Shown here: in pieces, positions 11,901 through 23,776 of the stretch
Position numbering within the stretch: position 1 is the first letter of the stretch
Layout: the number at the start of each line of letters is the position of its first letter
Assembly (NCBI GenBank): GCA_905331475.1
Contig: CAJNYU010002132.1
Coordinates: forward strand, 1-64,000
Reading direction: 5' to 3'
Source of the DNA: Rotaria socialis
Taxonomy: Eukaryota; Rotifera; Eurotatoria; Philodinida; Philodinidae
DNA: 64,000 bases
Made by a program: the position numbers and the translations under genes
The notes under the pieces: model-generated
What the model was told of the DNA's origin: nothing
The model's database searches: none
The model's input: only the letters and a program-made list of their open reading frames with translations

Positions 11901-13665
11901 ATCTATATGTATATGTCCTGTATACAAGTTCGGTCCACGATGTATAATTGATTCATTGTGTCCCATCGATGCTTGTCAAAATAATGGCCGTTGTGTACCT
12001 TCTCATATGAGCGCATCTGCAAAGGATTATATTTGTATTTGTTCAGATCAGTTCTATGGATCCAAATGTCAATTTTCCAAATCTAAAGTCGACGTTTCTC
12101 TAACTGATATCAAGATTCCATCCTATCTCATAGCTTATTTCCTCACACTCTCTAATCAGTCCAATCCAAGCAATGCAATTGTGATTCGAAAACTAACCCT
12201 CTTTCAACAAACTGTCACTTTCAATATCACAGAACCATTTCATATGATGATAGCACAAGCCAATTACAAATATTATCTTGCCATATTGCAACATTCGCCA
12301 AAGACATTTATCTCAACGTCGATTAGTCCTGCACAAGAATGCATTCTTAGCGATCTACTATTCAATTCGACAATATTAAAAATGCCTCAATATACGAGAT
12401 TCGGAGCTTACTATGAGCTGTGTGGAAAACGTCATGATTTGAGTTGTTTCGTTGATGAAAGCTTCTTTTGTTTATGCACTAATGATCATCATGCTAATTG
12501 TTTGAAATTAATTCGCTATAGCAATTTTCAGTGTTCATCGAAAACCTATTGTGAAAATGAAGCACAATGTTTACAAGATCATCAAGTTTGTCCATCGACA
12601 AGGATTTGTGTGTGTCCAAAGTGTTTCTTTGGTAATCGATGTCAATTCTATGCAAAAGGTCTTGGTTCAACATTAGATGAAATCTTAGGTTATGAATTTA
12701 AAAATAAGATACCAATATCTAGACAACCTATGACAGTACAAGTAAGTGCTATAGTTACAATGATAATATTTATAATAGGCACAATCAATGGTATCTTATC
12801 GATAATGACTTTTTCAAGAAAAAACACACAAAAAGTCGGCTGTGGATTGTATCTTTTCGCATCATCAATAACATCATTATCAACAATGATTTTATTTACG
12901 CTTAAATTTTGGTTTCTTTTCCTCTCTCATCAAGACGTTCTCAGTGAACGTAATCAAAAGTTAATTATCAATGTTAACTGCATGCTCATTGAAACTCTTC
13001 TTAAAATGGTTTCACACTTAGATAACTGGTTTAATGCTTGTGTAGCAATAGAAAGAACATTATCGGTATATCAAAGAGCTAATTTTGCCAGAAGTGAAAT
13101 GAAACGAGTTGCTAAACGTGTAATTATCGTTTTGCCTATTTTCATGGGATGTCTTTTCATTCCACAACTACTCAATCTTCATGTATTTGAAGATAAAACT
13201 GAAGAAAGAAGTTGGTGTGTCGTGATTTATTCACCACGGCTACAAATGTATACTTACACTTTGCTTTTTTTCCATTATTTTGCTCCATTATTCATCAATG
13301 TAATGTCGGCTACATTCATTATCATAGCAACTACTCGTCAACGAGCTCTGAGTAAAATTGATCGGAGCTTTTGGAAGCATTTTAAAATCAAATTTAAACA
13401 ATATAAACATCTTGTGATCAGCCCTACTATTATTGTAGTTTTAACATCACCTTATTTAATCATTTCAATTGTATTAGATTGTAACAAATCATCTAACCTA
13501 CTTTGGTTCTATCTTGTCGGTTATTTTCTTTCGTTTATACCAGCTGCCTCTATTTTCATAACTTTCGTTCTACCATCCACTCTTTATAGACAAGAATTTT
13601 GGAATATAATAATATCTGTTCGAAAACGCTTTTATCCATCAAGATTAAATCGTCAAAAATTCTGA
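8962..13665 (+). CDS. LDLR-A/EGF-repeat 7TM receptor (orphan GPCR)
   Basis: A single uninterrupted frame encodes 1567 residues. The open frame can be extended upstream to a TTG at 8920; the first ATG at 8962 (or 8974) precedes a hydrophobic signal peptide ending near T-S-V-T-S-C. The large ectodomain holds several LDL-receptor class A modules with the C-D-G-x-x-D-C-x-D-G-x-D-E-x-x-C signature (about 9560-9770, 10700-10785, 10950-11040) plus degenerate ones. About five EGF-like modules follow (11280-11380, 11745-11850, 11850-11945, 11955-12075, 12530-12650). A seven-helix domain fills about 12730-13600, with an E-R instead of a D-R-Y at the end of helix 3 and a short basic tail. Many N-x-S/T sequons are present. 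It should be a plasma-membrane receptor; ligand and G protein are unknown. It lacks any intron, unlike its neighbours, suggesting retrocopy or intron loss. Confidence 0.88.
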   Translation: MRSGMFFEKKKIAFQLLTIVLFRWTSVTSCFNLYDTDRTNMHSVLQFDCLDYYSYRETPAYQELRDVTIEHIPYCFRPATNEKKLVLEDSINPQAQYVSFQELSVANISVQQLFTWSVPINVIEQYQYYLYEPKSSLNKYFYNCSEPWFGLKCQYSFDFDKRISFNQIIDTVFLSKMAYDEASDVIFQTSCYVLLKCYRNGEPWCLDWREVCNGVVDCFDDGLDEESCFELEKNECSENEFRCRNGLCIDASLWEQGEGDADCLDQSDQYMEVFNSSNCFQYATFRCEEHTCTRSSTMYPCGDGQCCGRFKVCNNGRHKLFINAITAQGNLTEKCWIAMVCLTEIGMYVNGTLCETWKTSNSTYEFLKECDYFFQFPTIPVYSDHVRFFYKSPYSRTNLGQHFLPDYICFDQHLCDFLEPQLIHGNLTCLKNVTDVFNTSIFMYDGPYIIQYMGFYFRPCMNFRGISDGKANYSDHPLLYNCPNSPKLMSKHRIMDMESDCRDRADERYENSCLLNHTHRVRCKDTNNCWSYASESTTCSMDDISDEDEVPFESFCDGIETHYFEDNNGDDTSEESACRPEWCDNIYARCDGYLACSDGRDENNCTRIKCPSETYPCISSLNYTVICLDVQRFRDNEADCLGLTGEQPRCHGSYASKSRIMSFRCSYWDECIDYFQLCDGHNDCPDGEDENFCSSLTINCEKRSSHNYSAAEEILCGLNEGENRESPFFSVHSSNNYPRLTDSVASHTIQSPVGLHTIENINEIKVENSSQSWYCNRGLIVRTWNENNSNGKVCICPPSYYGNLCQYQNQRISMTLRLTADDRLATYAIVSMLIDDDDERQEIHAYEESVYIPKESCSAKMNQYLLFPTRPKNVSKKYGVRTDIFEKNKLSYAGSWYFPIDFLFLPVNRLAVSIQISRHLSHTSSNCASDCQHGSCIKYSNRDKHFCRCFPGWSGVHCNISMNCELCFSGSICIGSSKNRSICICPVYKFGPRCIIDSLCPIDACQNNGRCVPSHMSASAKDYICICSDQFYGSKCQFSKSKVDVSLTDIKIPSYLIAYFLTLSNQSNPSNAIVIRKLTLFQQTVTFNITEPFHMMIAQANYKYYLAILQHSPKTFISTSISPAQECILSDLLFNSTILKMPQYTRFGAYYELCGKRHDLSCFVDESFFCLCTNDHHANCLKLIRYSNFQCSSKTYCENEAQCLQDHQVCPSTRICVCPKCFFGNRCQFYAKGLGSTLDEILGYEFKNKIPISRQPMTVQVSAIVTMIIFIIGTINGILSIMTFSRKNTQKVGCGLYLFASSITSLSTMILFTLKFWFLFLSHQDVLSERNQKLIINVNCMLIETLLKMVSHLDNWFNACVAIERTLSVYQRANFARSEMKRVAKRVIIVLPIFMGCLFIPQLLNLHVFEDKTEERSWCVVIYSPRLQMYTYTLLFFHYFAPLFINVMSATFIIIATTRQRALSKIDRSFWKHFKIKFKQYKHLVISPTIIVVLTSPYLIISIVLDCNKSSNLLWFYLVGYFLSFIPAASIFITFVLPSTLYRQEFWNIIISVRKRFYPSRLNRQKF

Positions 13666-14099
13666 CATTCTGAATAGTATGAACTATCGAAATGTACCGG
13701 TATGTTAATTAAATTGATCCTTGATAAATAGAAAATACAATTTTTTTCAAAAAAACTCATCATAACTTGCCAATTATGCTTCTGTTTGGGTTAATTCTTT
13801 TCTTTTTTTTGTTTTATTGTGTCTTAAGGTTATGATTGTGGCGGTCAATAGAAGAAGCTGCATCCTTATTCATCCACACTTACATCCAAATAGTTTTCTA
13901 TTGATGACATAAAATCTACTGTGTTGTGTTAGTCAACATTGTTTATTTTGTTATATTCAAAAATTATACGAAATTAAATGTATAATAAATGACCATCGAA
14001 AACAAATAATAATTTTAAAAAAAACATTCAGAGATCATTTCTTTTTCCGCTAATTAAAAAGCAACTGAGCAGTAGACGAAAAATTGTTATTTTTTCATT
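13666..14099. other. Convergent 3' intergenic region
   Basis: Separates the receptor stop from the stop of the convergent ZIP gene. AT-rich with several possible AATAAA signals; nothing else is seen. Confidence 0.4.
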
Positions 14100-16655
14100 C
14101 TAGAAGCTGATGAAATTTTCTAAATGTTTACCATATTTTGCAAGTAGAAACATAATGGTAACGCCAAGAATAACTCCACTGTTTTGAAATAATAAAATTT
14201 TAACTTTTAAAAGAATAGTTACTGATTGTTTTGAATCGATATAATCTTTTTCTATTTCATCACCCATTGAAACAAGCTCCGGTATCTATAAGAAAGAAAA
14301 AATCTTCTCATTCAAAAAGAAACACAATATCGAAGTCGTCTAACCATATCTGCTAGTCCAATATAGACAAACATTCCACCAGCTAAAGCATATATCCATG
14401 GATGAAATTCTTCTAATTCTCCTAAAATTATTTATTAGAAAAGCAAAATTTCATTGTCAACAAACCTAATTTTGCACCAACAAAGAATCCAAGATAGCAG
14501 CTGCAAGCTGCTAGAAAATTAACTAAAATTGCTTGTCCAATTGTTAATCCACTACTTAGTAGAACAGCAAGATCGCCAAGTTCATGTGGAAATTCTTCAC
14601 AAGCTATTGGTAAAGACATTCGAAGACCTTCACCAATCGATACCATAAAAGCAGCTCCTAATGTAAGACCATCAATAAAATTATGTAACATATCACCAAT
14701 GAAAATCATCCAGCCAGCTGCTTTCATTGCTTTTAAATTCTCTATTAAATTATCGACATGTTTATTTAGAGAGACGACCTAAAACAAAACGAAGTTTTAC
14801 TTTATGATAAATCAATAGTATTTAAGACGATTTTAAAAATAAACAAGAAAAGAACTTCCTATTCCTATATATTCAAAACTAAAATGATACCTAGCTCATA
14901 TTTTCGTACGTCAATCAATATTAAAACTCAACCCAACTAGAAGCCTCTTCGCATCATACTAAAATATTTTTCGAAGTCTCTTCAATGGAATGCACGAAAA
15001 AGAATTTTTGTCTATACACGTCATCAATTGGAATCGAGATGCATCCTGTTCTGAGTTGTTTACGACATACTTTAGAACTTTTATCAGTCGATTTTTGAGA
15101 ACTCGAAGGAATAGATTCAGTTGGATCATTTGATTGTAACTAGAACACAAATTAAAATGAAAAAGAATATTGTTTCAACTAAGTTAATGATTTAGAATAT
15201 TTACTGATAGGTCATCATCTCCATGACCATGTGTACATATTATCTAAATATATGGAAATAAAACTCGAGAATACAATAGATTCAATGAAAACATATACAG
15301 ACTGTCTCAACATTTAAGAAAATTCTCGATAATTGATCACGTATGTAGAATGTATAAATAGCAATCATTGTAAAAAGAGCTTTGTTCAGATAACTATGAT
15401 AAGTATCAAGTTTTGGAATGTTAAATGCCTTAATAAGAAAATAAAAATTATTTTTGTCTTATTGAAAATATGCATGTCAATGAGCACAACCATCGGAATT
15501 AAATGAAATATTCCTGATCCTGTTAACGTGCCAACAGCTAGAAAGAAAAAAGTCTCAAACTCATATGTAAATAATTAGATATTTCTTTGTACCTAAACCA
15601 ATAAAAGTACTAAGAATCCATTTGAAAGCCGGCTTTTTTCGGAATGGCAAAATAATCGCACCAGTCAACGCTGAACAATTGATGAAAGTAACAGCAATAA
15701 AGCCGATTAGAATATCTAAAATTTTAAATTAAATAATCATAGTAAAACAAAGCAATTCGCTGCGTACTTTTCCATGTTGCCTGTCCGTGTGCTTCTTGAC
15801 AGTCGGAATTAAGTTTGGCATAAACTAACGCAGGCGATAATCGTCGAATATCCGTGAGAGTTAAATTATCATTTATACTATCTGATTGTATATTGAAGGC
15901 ATTGAACAAATCATTGAGTGAGGGTAAACACTGGAAATGATACGTACGCAGATATTATTATGTAGCTTTCAGGTGGATTAGTTAGAGTCGAAGCTTTGAA
16001 AAGCAGCAAATCACATTTTTTTTATGAGAAATACCGGTTAGTCTTTTATTTCCGTTTTCTCTTCTCTAATCGTACAAATCAAATATTTTTACTGTGTTGG
16101 CAAGAATATTCGAAGCGGTACCGCCTTTTTTTCTTCCACTTCTAGGTGCTAAGGTCTCCTTGTGTTTTTCGTTGTGTTGTCCGTTGGATTTACTAAAGTC
16201 GTAGTCAAGAAAACGTTTCTATCTCTTACGAAATGTAAAATAGGAATCACATGAAGCCCATCATTCAAAGTAAAGCAAAAATAAATTTACTAAGCTGAAA
16301 TACAATCGACTGGCTAAATATTAAAAATAAAACAAATTAAATTGTTTTATCGAACAAAGATTTTCTATGGAATCTTTCGAGTTAATTTCATCAAATGAAA
16401 AAGAAACACTTGAATATTTACTTTATGTTTTATATTTAAATCTCGAATATTATTGTCATGCTGAATATTTTGTACAACTTTCAAATCGTCTATACTATTT
16501 GATTCAATGAATCTTCGATAAAATAAATCCAAATCAGTTTTGGTTTTAATATGTGCATGGAGAAGATTTTCTTCAAAATTCGTCAATAGATTATTATATG
16601 TTAATACTGTATATGATCCTAATAGAATCAAAGTAATGACTAGATAATAGATCAT
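14100..16655 (-). CDS. ZIP metal transporter, SLC39A8/A14-like
   Basis: Ten exons (16422-16655, 15768-15930, 15593-15715, 15491-15537, 15303-15428, 15205-15243, 15071-15139, 14466-14778, 14345-14421, 14100-14285) give 458 residues. It imports divalent metal (Zn, Fe or Mn) into the cytosol across the plasma or endosomal membrane. After a signal peptide comes an extracellular domain with a conserved cysteine pair, then eight predicted helices. Helix 4 carries H-N-F-I-D-G and helix 5 carries E-E-F-P-H-E-L-G-D, i.e. the HEXPHEXGD motif with Glu replacing the first His, the hallmark of the ZIP8/ZIP14 branch. The loop between helices 3 and 4 has only a short H-G-H stretch. The 15303 exon end uses a weak GT (GTCTGT) and is the least certain border. 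A second ZIP-type gene starts its last exon 180 bp upstream in the same orientation. Confidence 0.87.
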
Positions 16656-16833
16656 TATCTAAAAAAAGACGGAAGTGTTTTTGCTAAATTAAGAATAAAA
16701 ATAATGAAATTTCAAAAGAAAAGATAAACTAATGGCATTTATTTTCTAACTGATAATCGAACTGAAATATTTTTATCACAAAAGTCAATGAAAATAATAT
16801 TTGAAATTATTCATTTTTCTTTCCGTTTACACT

Positions 16834-19800
16834 TTACTGATGATGGCAAAATGCTCGAGACGAATCTCGATTACAGACATAATCATAAATGCGTATACGA
16901 TGATAATAACGCCAAACTGATGCTAAGACTAAGGCAATTATAACACCGATAATAAGAAAAAGATTTTGACATATGAGAATAAGTGTTTTTATTAAACGCC
17001 GTTGTTTTGATGTTTGATTTGTTTGTTTGAGAATTATTTGTAAATGGTGACCAAAATCATTCAGCTCCGGAATCTTAAATAATAAGAAAAAAATAAAAAA
17101 TATTTTAAGCCAGCCACGTTACAGCACGCAAAAAACATTCAGAATTGTTGAAATTTATGGGTAAAGTTTTTGTTGTTTTGATTCTATGACAACAGACAAA
17201 ATTTTATTTCTTAAAATGGGCGTTCTATTCTATTGCAAAGTGTGCCTATAGGGGTTAACATTGGAATTAGTTGGATTTTTTGCTACTAATTAAAACGCTC
17301 AGAATCAGATTCTGTAAAAGAAAAATCAACCTATTCCTCAGTCATAATTACATCATTAGAATTGTTCTACGACTCCTCTACCGTAAGTCCTATGCTATTA
17401 TGAACCACAGTTCAACATAAGATGAAAATCAGTGTCTGGCAGCCTTTATATTGTGTTCTTTCACAGTTTGGTATCTACTGCTGATAAGAAAATCTCATAG
17501 ATGTTAGAAGTTCTACATCAGCTTTCAACACTATATTTATTAGTTCTTATCTTTATCTGAAATACATCCTTTAAATAGTAGAAACAAATCTATACTTCCA
17601 AAAAACGGTTATTCATTATTGTTTTGATCATGTAACATGATACTGGGATACTATCATCATTTATGTATATAGTGTATCAAGATAACTTAGTTCTGTTTTC
17701 TATTTACTAGTTTGCTTTAATAAAATTATTTTTTCCAATGAAATAAAAAATTTATTGCATCTTATAATATAGCTGTCTTGATTAAATAATTCAATTTCGA
17801 GCGTTTTCTATGACATTGTATGCTCACATTTGAGTTATAATAAAAGAAATTTTTAGGCACCCCATGAGGGCAATTACAGTCAGTCAAACAACCAAGAAAA
17901 AGTATTTTATATGGTCATAAATAGCTGAAAATTGACATTTGGTCGATGTAATATTACGACCATGTTTGATTAAAGTCCGTGCATACGTGATAAGGGTTGT
18001 TCAACAATCTAAAAAGTGAGTACTTGACCGTTTATAATTACAATAATTTATTTAATAAACGATAACAAAACAAGCGGAAACAATTCTACATAGTTGACCC
18101 GAACCGTGCTGAGCCTCGATCAAAATATTTCGACAATATATATATATATATATATGTATATTATATAAAACTATCAATATATTCCCTATTAATAATAATA
18201 GTAACACAAAGCCTAATGTTGCCGTTCGAAAAAAAAACATCTGTCTAAGATGGAATATATCAAAGAGTATTCTCGTGAATTTATTCTTTATTTCGACGCA
18301 AAAAAAAACGATTGACTAATGAAATGCATAAATAAACAGAGAAACATAAAACAGACCGAGAGGTTTTCCCATCTGACGTATCAAACCAGATGACAGAGAA
18401 AAATGATGGTTTAGAACGAAACATTGTCCCACTCCACTAAGAATAAAACACTGTTCATTAAAGCGAAAATGACGAATATCCATTTTTTTCTAGCATGTCT
18501 TATAATTTTGAAGATTTATTTATCGCTTAAGGCATTTAATATTTCATTTGATGCGTCACATTTCTCACTGCTCATATAATACATAGAAAAAGGGTCTATG
18601 CTAATCAAAACTAAGAAGAAAATCAATTGACTTTCGGATAGATTCTCTTCTTATTAAATCTACATATGACAGTGATTTTTGGGCTCTTTTAACTAAACAA
18701 ATATATCATGCACGTAATAAAAAGTTCAAATATTCCTATGAAAATATCTTACCAAGGTTACAAGAGCTGTGTAAAAGAGTGCACCATATACAATTGAATA
18801 AATATATTCCGTACGAATATAACGTAGATTATTATCAAATCGTTGATTAAATTCCACAAGAATGCCACCAATTAAATAGCCGAGTAGAAGAAAAAATATT
18901 GAAATAAGAAGAAAAAAAAGACCACGTTTTCGGCCCATTGATGAAATAGCCTCTAAATAAGTTTTAATGTGCGTAATGAAATAATTCAATTTATTTTTGT
19001 GTCTTACGTGAATGACGTCGAAATCCTTCGCTGAAAACCATAAGAGACAAGACCAATCCAATGAGACGATCATGTGCTAAGGCTGTTGATAAAACACATC
19101 CGTAGATGACATCATTGGAAAAATCGTTGATTATGTGATATACTATGAGATTGCGTGTTTGATGAGGGAGTTCATTTTCGGAATGATGATGATGATGATG
19201 AGATGCCGACTTATTATTATTATTATTATTATTAAGAGGAGTTTGATTTGATTGTGAATTGATTTCATCATCATCACTGTCAGGATTTAGCTAAGAGGAA
19301 AATAAATACATTTGCTGCCAGTGAAATCCTACGATTTGAACAATCCGTTCTAATCACGGTGAAATATAATATAATTTTTCATGAGTCAACGAGAACAGCG
19401 CACACTCTGACATGTGAGTTATTTAATACCATGAAATTCCTTTTGACTTTTTCTAAAAATTAGTCGGGAAAGTAAGCGTCAATAGAAGAAATAATAAAGA
19501 GGAAACAGTAGAAGAAAATTCCGCTATAATCTCAAAATGTTTTTTTTTACGTTATTAAATTATAGAGAAAACTTTCACCTGTATCTATCTGAAATCTGAA
19601 AAGCAAGTCAATTTTAGTTAACTTCGAGTACTTTAAACAAAACATGTCATTAGTATAATGAGCTTCTGCAACTCTAAATAGAAAGAAGCTTCTATTCAAT
19701 ATCTCATCCACTTATTACATCTACAAAGCATTCACGTGAGAGTTTCAAGATTGAACTTTGGAATCGACATTGACACATGTATATTGTGAGGTTCTTACAG

Positions 19801-21841
19801 ATTTCCGAATCATCTAACCTCTAGAGCATAATGGATTTGAATATTACTAATGCACGGAAACACTTTTAATTCTATTTTATCTGACTAACTGTGTATCAAA
19901 TTGATTACTGAGTCTTTCTTCGGAAGTATTTAGAAAAACAAAGAAAGTGAAATCCAATACTGTGTATGAATCTTAAAAATGTTTCAAACATTTCTAAATT
20001 CATTATAGAAAAAAAAAACTTAGTTCACTCATTATCAAAATTCTATGACGAGCATGATAATCTTCGAGACGATTAACTGGCACTTCTATCCTCTATTTAC
20101 AAAAGAAAACTACATCAAGCATTCTATCTTAGTCGAATTGCTCATGAGAAAATATTTAGTTCAATCAGTCATATGAAAAAATGAGGTGAAAGCCTCGTCA
20201 TATAATCATTCCTATTTTAACTTACTGGTATTCTTGCCGGTGCACTCGAATGTCTACGAGGCTGACCATTCTAAACAAATTGATTATTCTTATTCAACGC
20301 AAAAACAAAAACAACAACGCAGAAACATACTTCTTCAGTAGCATGTAATGTTCCATGCATTCTAGCCATTTGAATCATTGATGCATCCGATAATTTTCGT
20401 AATTCACTTGCATCATCAGCTGTTTCATTCGAGTTTATCTAACAGACTTCAAATGTAAAGAAAATAAAAAATCAATTTCAAAATATTTACTTCGTCGATT
20501 TTAAATCGAAATCGAAGTAGTTTTTCGACAATAAAAAACAGATAAACACCAAAAAATACCACAGTCGCTCGAAGAAGATAAGTATAGTCAAAATCTTCAT
20601 TTGGTATTTCATAAATCTTAAGTTTGACAAAACAAAACAAAAAGAATTATTTTCAATCTGAATCAATATTCGTTTTTTTTCTATACATGCGGAATTAAAT
20701 GATAAATAATTGTTCCAAGCATAATACCACATGTAAATGCATTAAAACCAAGACCTAACCAGAGACGATATTTTAATGATGGATGACGAACATTAGTTGC
20801 TGCATCTCCTGTATCGTGTGCATCATATATGCTCTTTGATACTCCCACGGATGTTAACGATAAACAATGATCACCAGCAATAAAAAATATGAATATATGA
20901 ATTAACTTGATGCTTATAACAAGTATTAAACCCAATATCCATACTAAAATTATTTAAAATACTAAAAAAATTGTTTTCCTATGTATAAGTAAACAAATTG
21001 TGTGTATCTAATTTTTAAAAATAGGCTTAGCAAGAAATCTTGCATTGCAAATTTCACCATAAACGACACTCATTTTTCATGCAACCGCAATTCTAATAGG
21101 TTCCTTTGTTCTGTGAAAATATGTCAATTCCTTTTTCTGTTTCACGACACAAAATTAATGAGAAAAAAAGCAATTTACAAGCTACTTTCTTCTAATCAAT
21201 TTTATGCTGCACAACAAGAAAAAGCATTTATACAGTTGCACAGAACAAAAAGCATACATATGTTTTAAGAAATTCACGATTTAAAAATAAATCTAGTGTT
21301 AAAAAATTCAATAAGTTCTCTCCACGCAAACAAAATAAAATAAAACTTTAAATTGTGAGAATTTTACCATCAAAAAATGAATTTGATTTTGATTGAAGAG
21401 ATTTTCTTTCACATCCTGGATTTTCAATGCTGTATAGAATAGCTGGCAGAAGAGATTGAACATCATGAATAGATAATTTAGCATTGCTTTTGTTAAAACC
21501 ATGAGCATACAGTAAATCAGCTCCTGACTCATAACACTAAAATTTCACATGAGATTTCTACGGAAAAAAAAACAACTAAGACATCCTACTGAATTTCTTA
21601 AATAGTCTTCGTCATAATCGTTTGTTCGAATTTTTGTTACATTGATTGGTGAATAAACCGTATCAACAGATCGATGGTTTTTAACATCTTGTAAAATATT
21701 CCGATATAATTGATTTACTGTCGAATAATTATGAACATTGTCATGAACAAAATTAAGAAATATTGAATTATTTAATAAACATGATACAATATTAGAAGAA
21801 TAGATTAAGGAAAATATGATTTTATACCAAATACTTGTCAT
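16834..21841 (-). CDS. Divergent ZIP (SLC39) paralogue lacking the metal site
   Basis: Nine exons (21590-21841, 21368-21536, 20687-20943, 20491-20616, 20331-20438, 20226-20270, 19008-19290, 18753-18952, 16834-17073) give 559 residues. Order and content parallel the neighbouring ZIP: signal peptide; an ectodomain ending with a cysteine-bounded segment; helices 1-2 with G-L-G-F-N-A-F-T-C-G and H-L-I-P-H; an I-P-E-L exon before the last helix. The helix 3-4 loop is expanded, with poly-Asn and H-H-H-H-H-H. Yet the helix 4 site reads N-D-F-S-N-D where its neighbour has H-N-F-I-D-G, and the helix 5 E-E-F-P-H-E-L-G-D is replaced by M-V-F-S-E-G-F-R-R. The frame is open throughout, so this is probably a maintained protein, perhaps a non-transporting or regulatory ZIP. 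The last intron (17074-18752) is unusually long and its joining to the final exon is inferred from homology. Confidence 0.78.
17074..18752. other. Long intron of the divergent ZIP gene
   Basis: A 1.68 kb intron in a gene whose other introns are mostly short. It holds a (TA)n microsatellite at about 18138-18163 and no coding exon that I can support. Confidence 0.5.
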
Positions 21842-22363
21842 CTAAAACGAAAAATCTCGCATAAAAAAGTAGCTGTTTTTATTCTATTGCGCATTCACTC
21901 AAAACACTGAAAATCAGTGTTTTTAGTGATTAGTGTACCTCAGCAGAGCAAAGTGTACGTACAATCTGTGTTTTTTGAGAATATACTTTGTTTTCCTATG
22001 AAGTACACTCTAAAAATAAAATGTTTGGCTTAGTTGGGTGTACGCGTACACTGCCTCGAAATTCTATTAAAAATACTGCTTAAAATACTATTTCAAAGTC
22101 GAACTTTATCTTGAATATCGCATGCGCAAAAGAAACAACATTTTTTCACTGTACAAATAGTTATGTACCGATTTGTTTGTATGTACTTTTCAAAAATGTA
22201 TAAATGATAAGATGAGAACAAAAAGATAACTGACTTTATTTATTTTTTTCATTGGTATAAATTTTTAACCAATGAACGCACAATACGACGCATAGATGAT
22301 GATGATGCGGCGTAACAATTTATTATTATTTTCTTTTACGAGTACGTTTCGAGTTTCAAAATC
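21842..22363. promoter_or_regulatory. Divergent promoter region, ZIP paralogue / YIPF6
   Basis: The 522 bp between two start codons pointing away from each other must hold both promoters. It contains GTGTAC words in both orientations at about 21930-22060, including GTGTACGCGTACAC, and a microsatellite-like ATGATGATG near 22295. No classic TATA position is obvious. Confidence 0.4.
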
Positions 22364-23534
22364 ATGAGCGACGATCAAAGTTTTTTTCTATCAACTTCGA
22401 AACCAATTGAGATAATCGAAGGTAATATAACATCAGCGTCAAATCAAAATGAATTATCAACACTCGACGAGCCGATAATAGAAACTGTGAAACGTTCGTA
22501 TTTTTCCATGCAAGGATAAATGGGAAAATGAACTTTTATTTCATTTCAAAGGTGACCTAAAAGCTGTTTTGCGAAAATTTGGTCATGCACTTATTCCACG
22601 ACAATCGTCGACACTTTTACAACAGTGGGACTTATGGGGGCCATTGATCTTAGTAACAGTATTAGCCATTCTTCTTCAAAGTGATACTACAACAGCAAGT
22701 AGCGGCATGCAATTTGCTGAAATTTTTACACTGGTGCTCATCGGATCAGTTATGATATCGGTATATATTGATCATTATTTTATTATTATTATTATTATTA
22801 TTAGATTCTGTTGACCAGTTGATTGATAACGTATTGAAATTCTATGAGTAAACAGAAATAATCTTCAAATAAAAACCAATGCATTTTGCTAATCTCATAT
22901 GCAGTGACACAACCAGGTTTTTGTATCTTATTTAATGAGATTTTTTTGGTTGTGGTAGACGCACAAGTAGTCGGTACAAAAAAAAAGTGTATACTAATTG
23001 AGCTACAAAAATGTTAGTTCACAGATAAGTAGGCATTCAAATAATCTTTCTCTGTTATTAATAAAAAAATTAATATCAGCAATTTTTTTCTAGGGGTGGG
23101 GAGCAATTCTCAGAATCCTACCTTTGAATTCGTCACTGCTCATATGAAATAACTATTAATTGAGAGAGAATTGCATTTGACAGTCTAATGAATAACCGAC
23201 TTTTATAATCTAAACCATATTTTAGATCAATTCACAACTACTTGGCGGCAAAATTTCCTTCTTTCAATCAGTTTGTGTGCTTGGCTATTGCCTATTACCA
23301 TTATTGATAGCTGCATTTTCGAATAATCTTCTTCTATATCTTCCATACAGATCCATGTTACATATAATAAGATTTTTAATAGTAATGACTGCATTTGCCT
23401 GGACAATGTATGCAAGTATTCGTTTTCTTGGTCAAACTCAGCAACCAAGTCGTCGTATGCTTGCACTCTATCCAATATTTCTATTTTATTTTCTTGTTTC
23501 TTGGCTTATTATACTTCGTAAACCTTTCAAATAA
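22364..23534 (+). CDS. YIPF6: YIPF6, Yip1-domain Golgi membrane protein
   Basis: Three exons (22364-22493, 22552-22760, 23226-23534) give 215 residues, against about 236 in human YIPF6. The N-terminal 60 residues are hydrophilic and cytosolic; the Yip1 domain has about five membrane helices. Diagnostic segments are W-D-L-W-G-P-L near the first helix, [19 protein letters not shown] at the start of exon 3 and the C-terminal A-L-Y-P-I-F-L-F-Y-F-L-V-S-W. Family members act in ER-Golgi traffic and Rab/SNARE membrane organisation. The second intron (465 bp) has a (TTA)n tract. DPH7 starts 242 bp after this stop on the same strand. Two other YIPF subfamily members lie 17-21 kb away. Confidence 0.92.
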
Positions 23535-23776
23535 ATGAATCTTTTACAAATAATATCGATTTCCTTAGAAAATATCATCTCAACAGGGTCTTTAAAGTAT
23601 ACATGTTAGAAATGTGCATCCCTACAGGCCATGAAAAACGTTATTATACTATCAAAGATGGTTATATCCTATATTTTAATATAGGACCTACTTCATTATT
23701 GGAGTGAGTTCTGGAAGATTGAGTCAAAGAAATATTGTTAGCAGCTTGTTTTAATTTTTGTGTGTTTCTAGAAAAA

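Noticed and set aside
18138..18163. (TA)n tract as a regulatory element
   Set aside because: A plain microsatellite in an intron; nothing links it to function.
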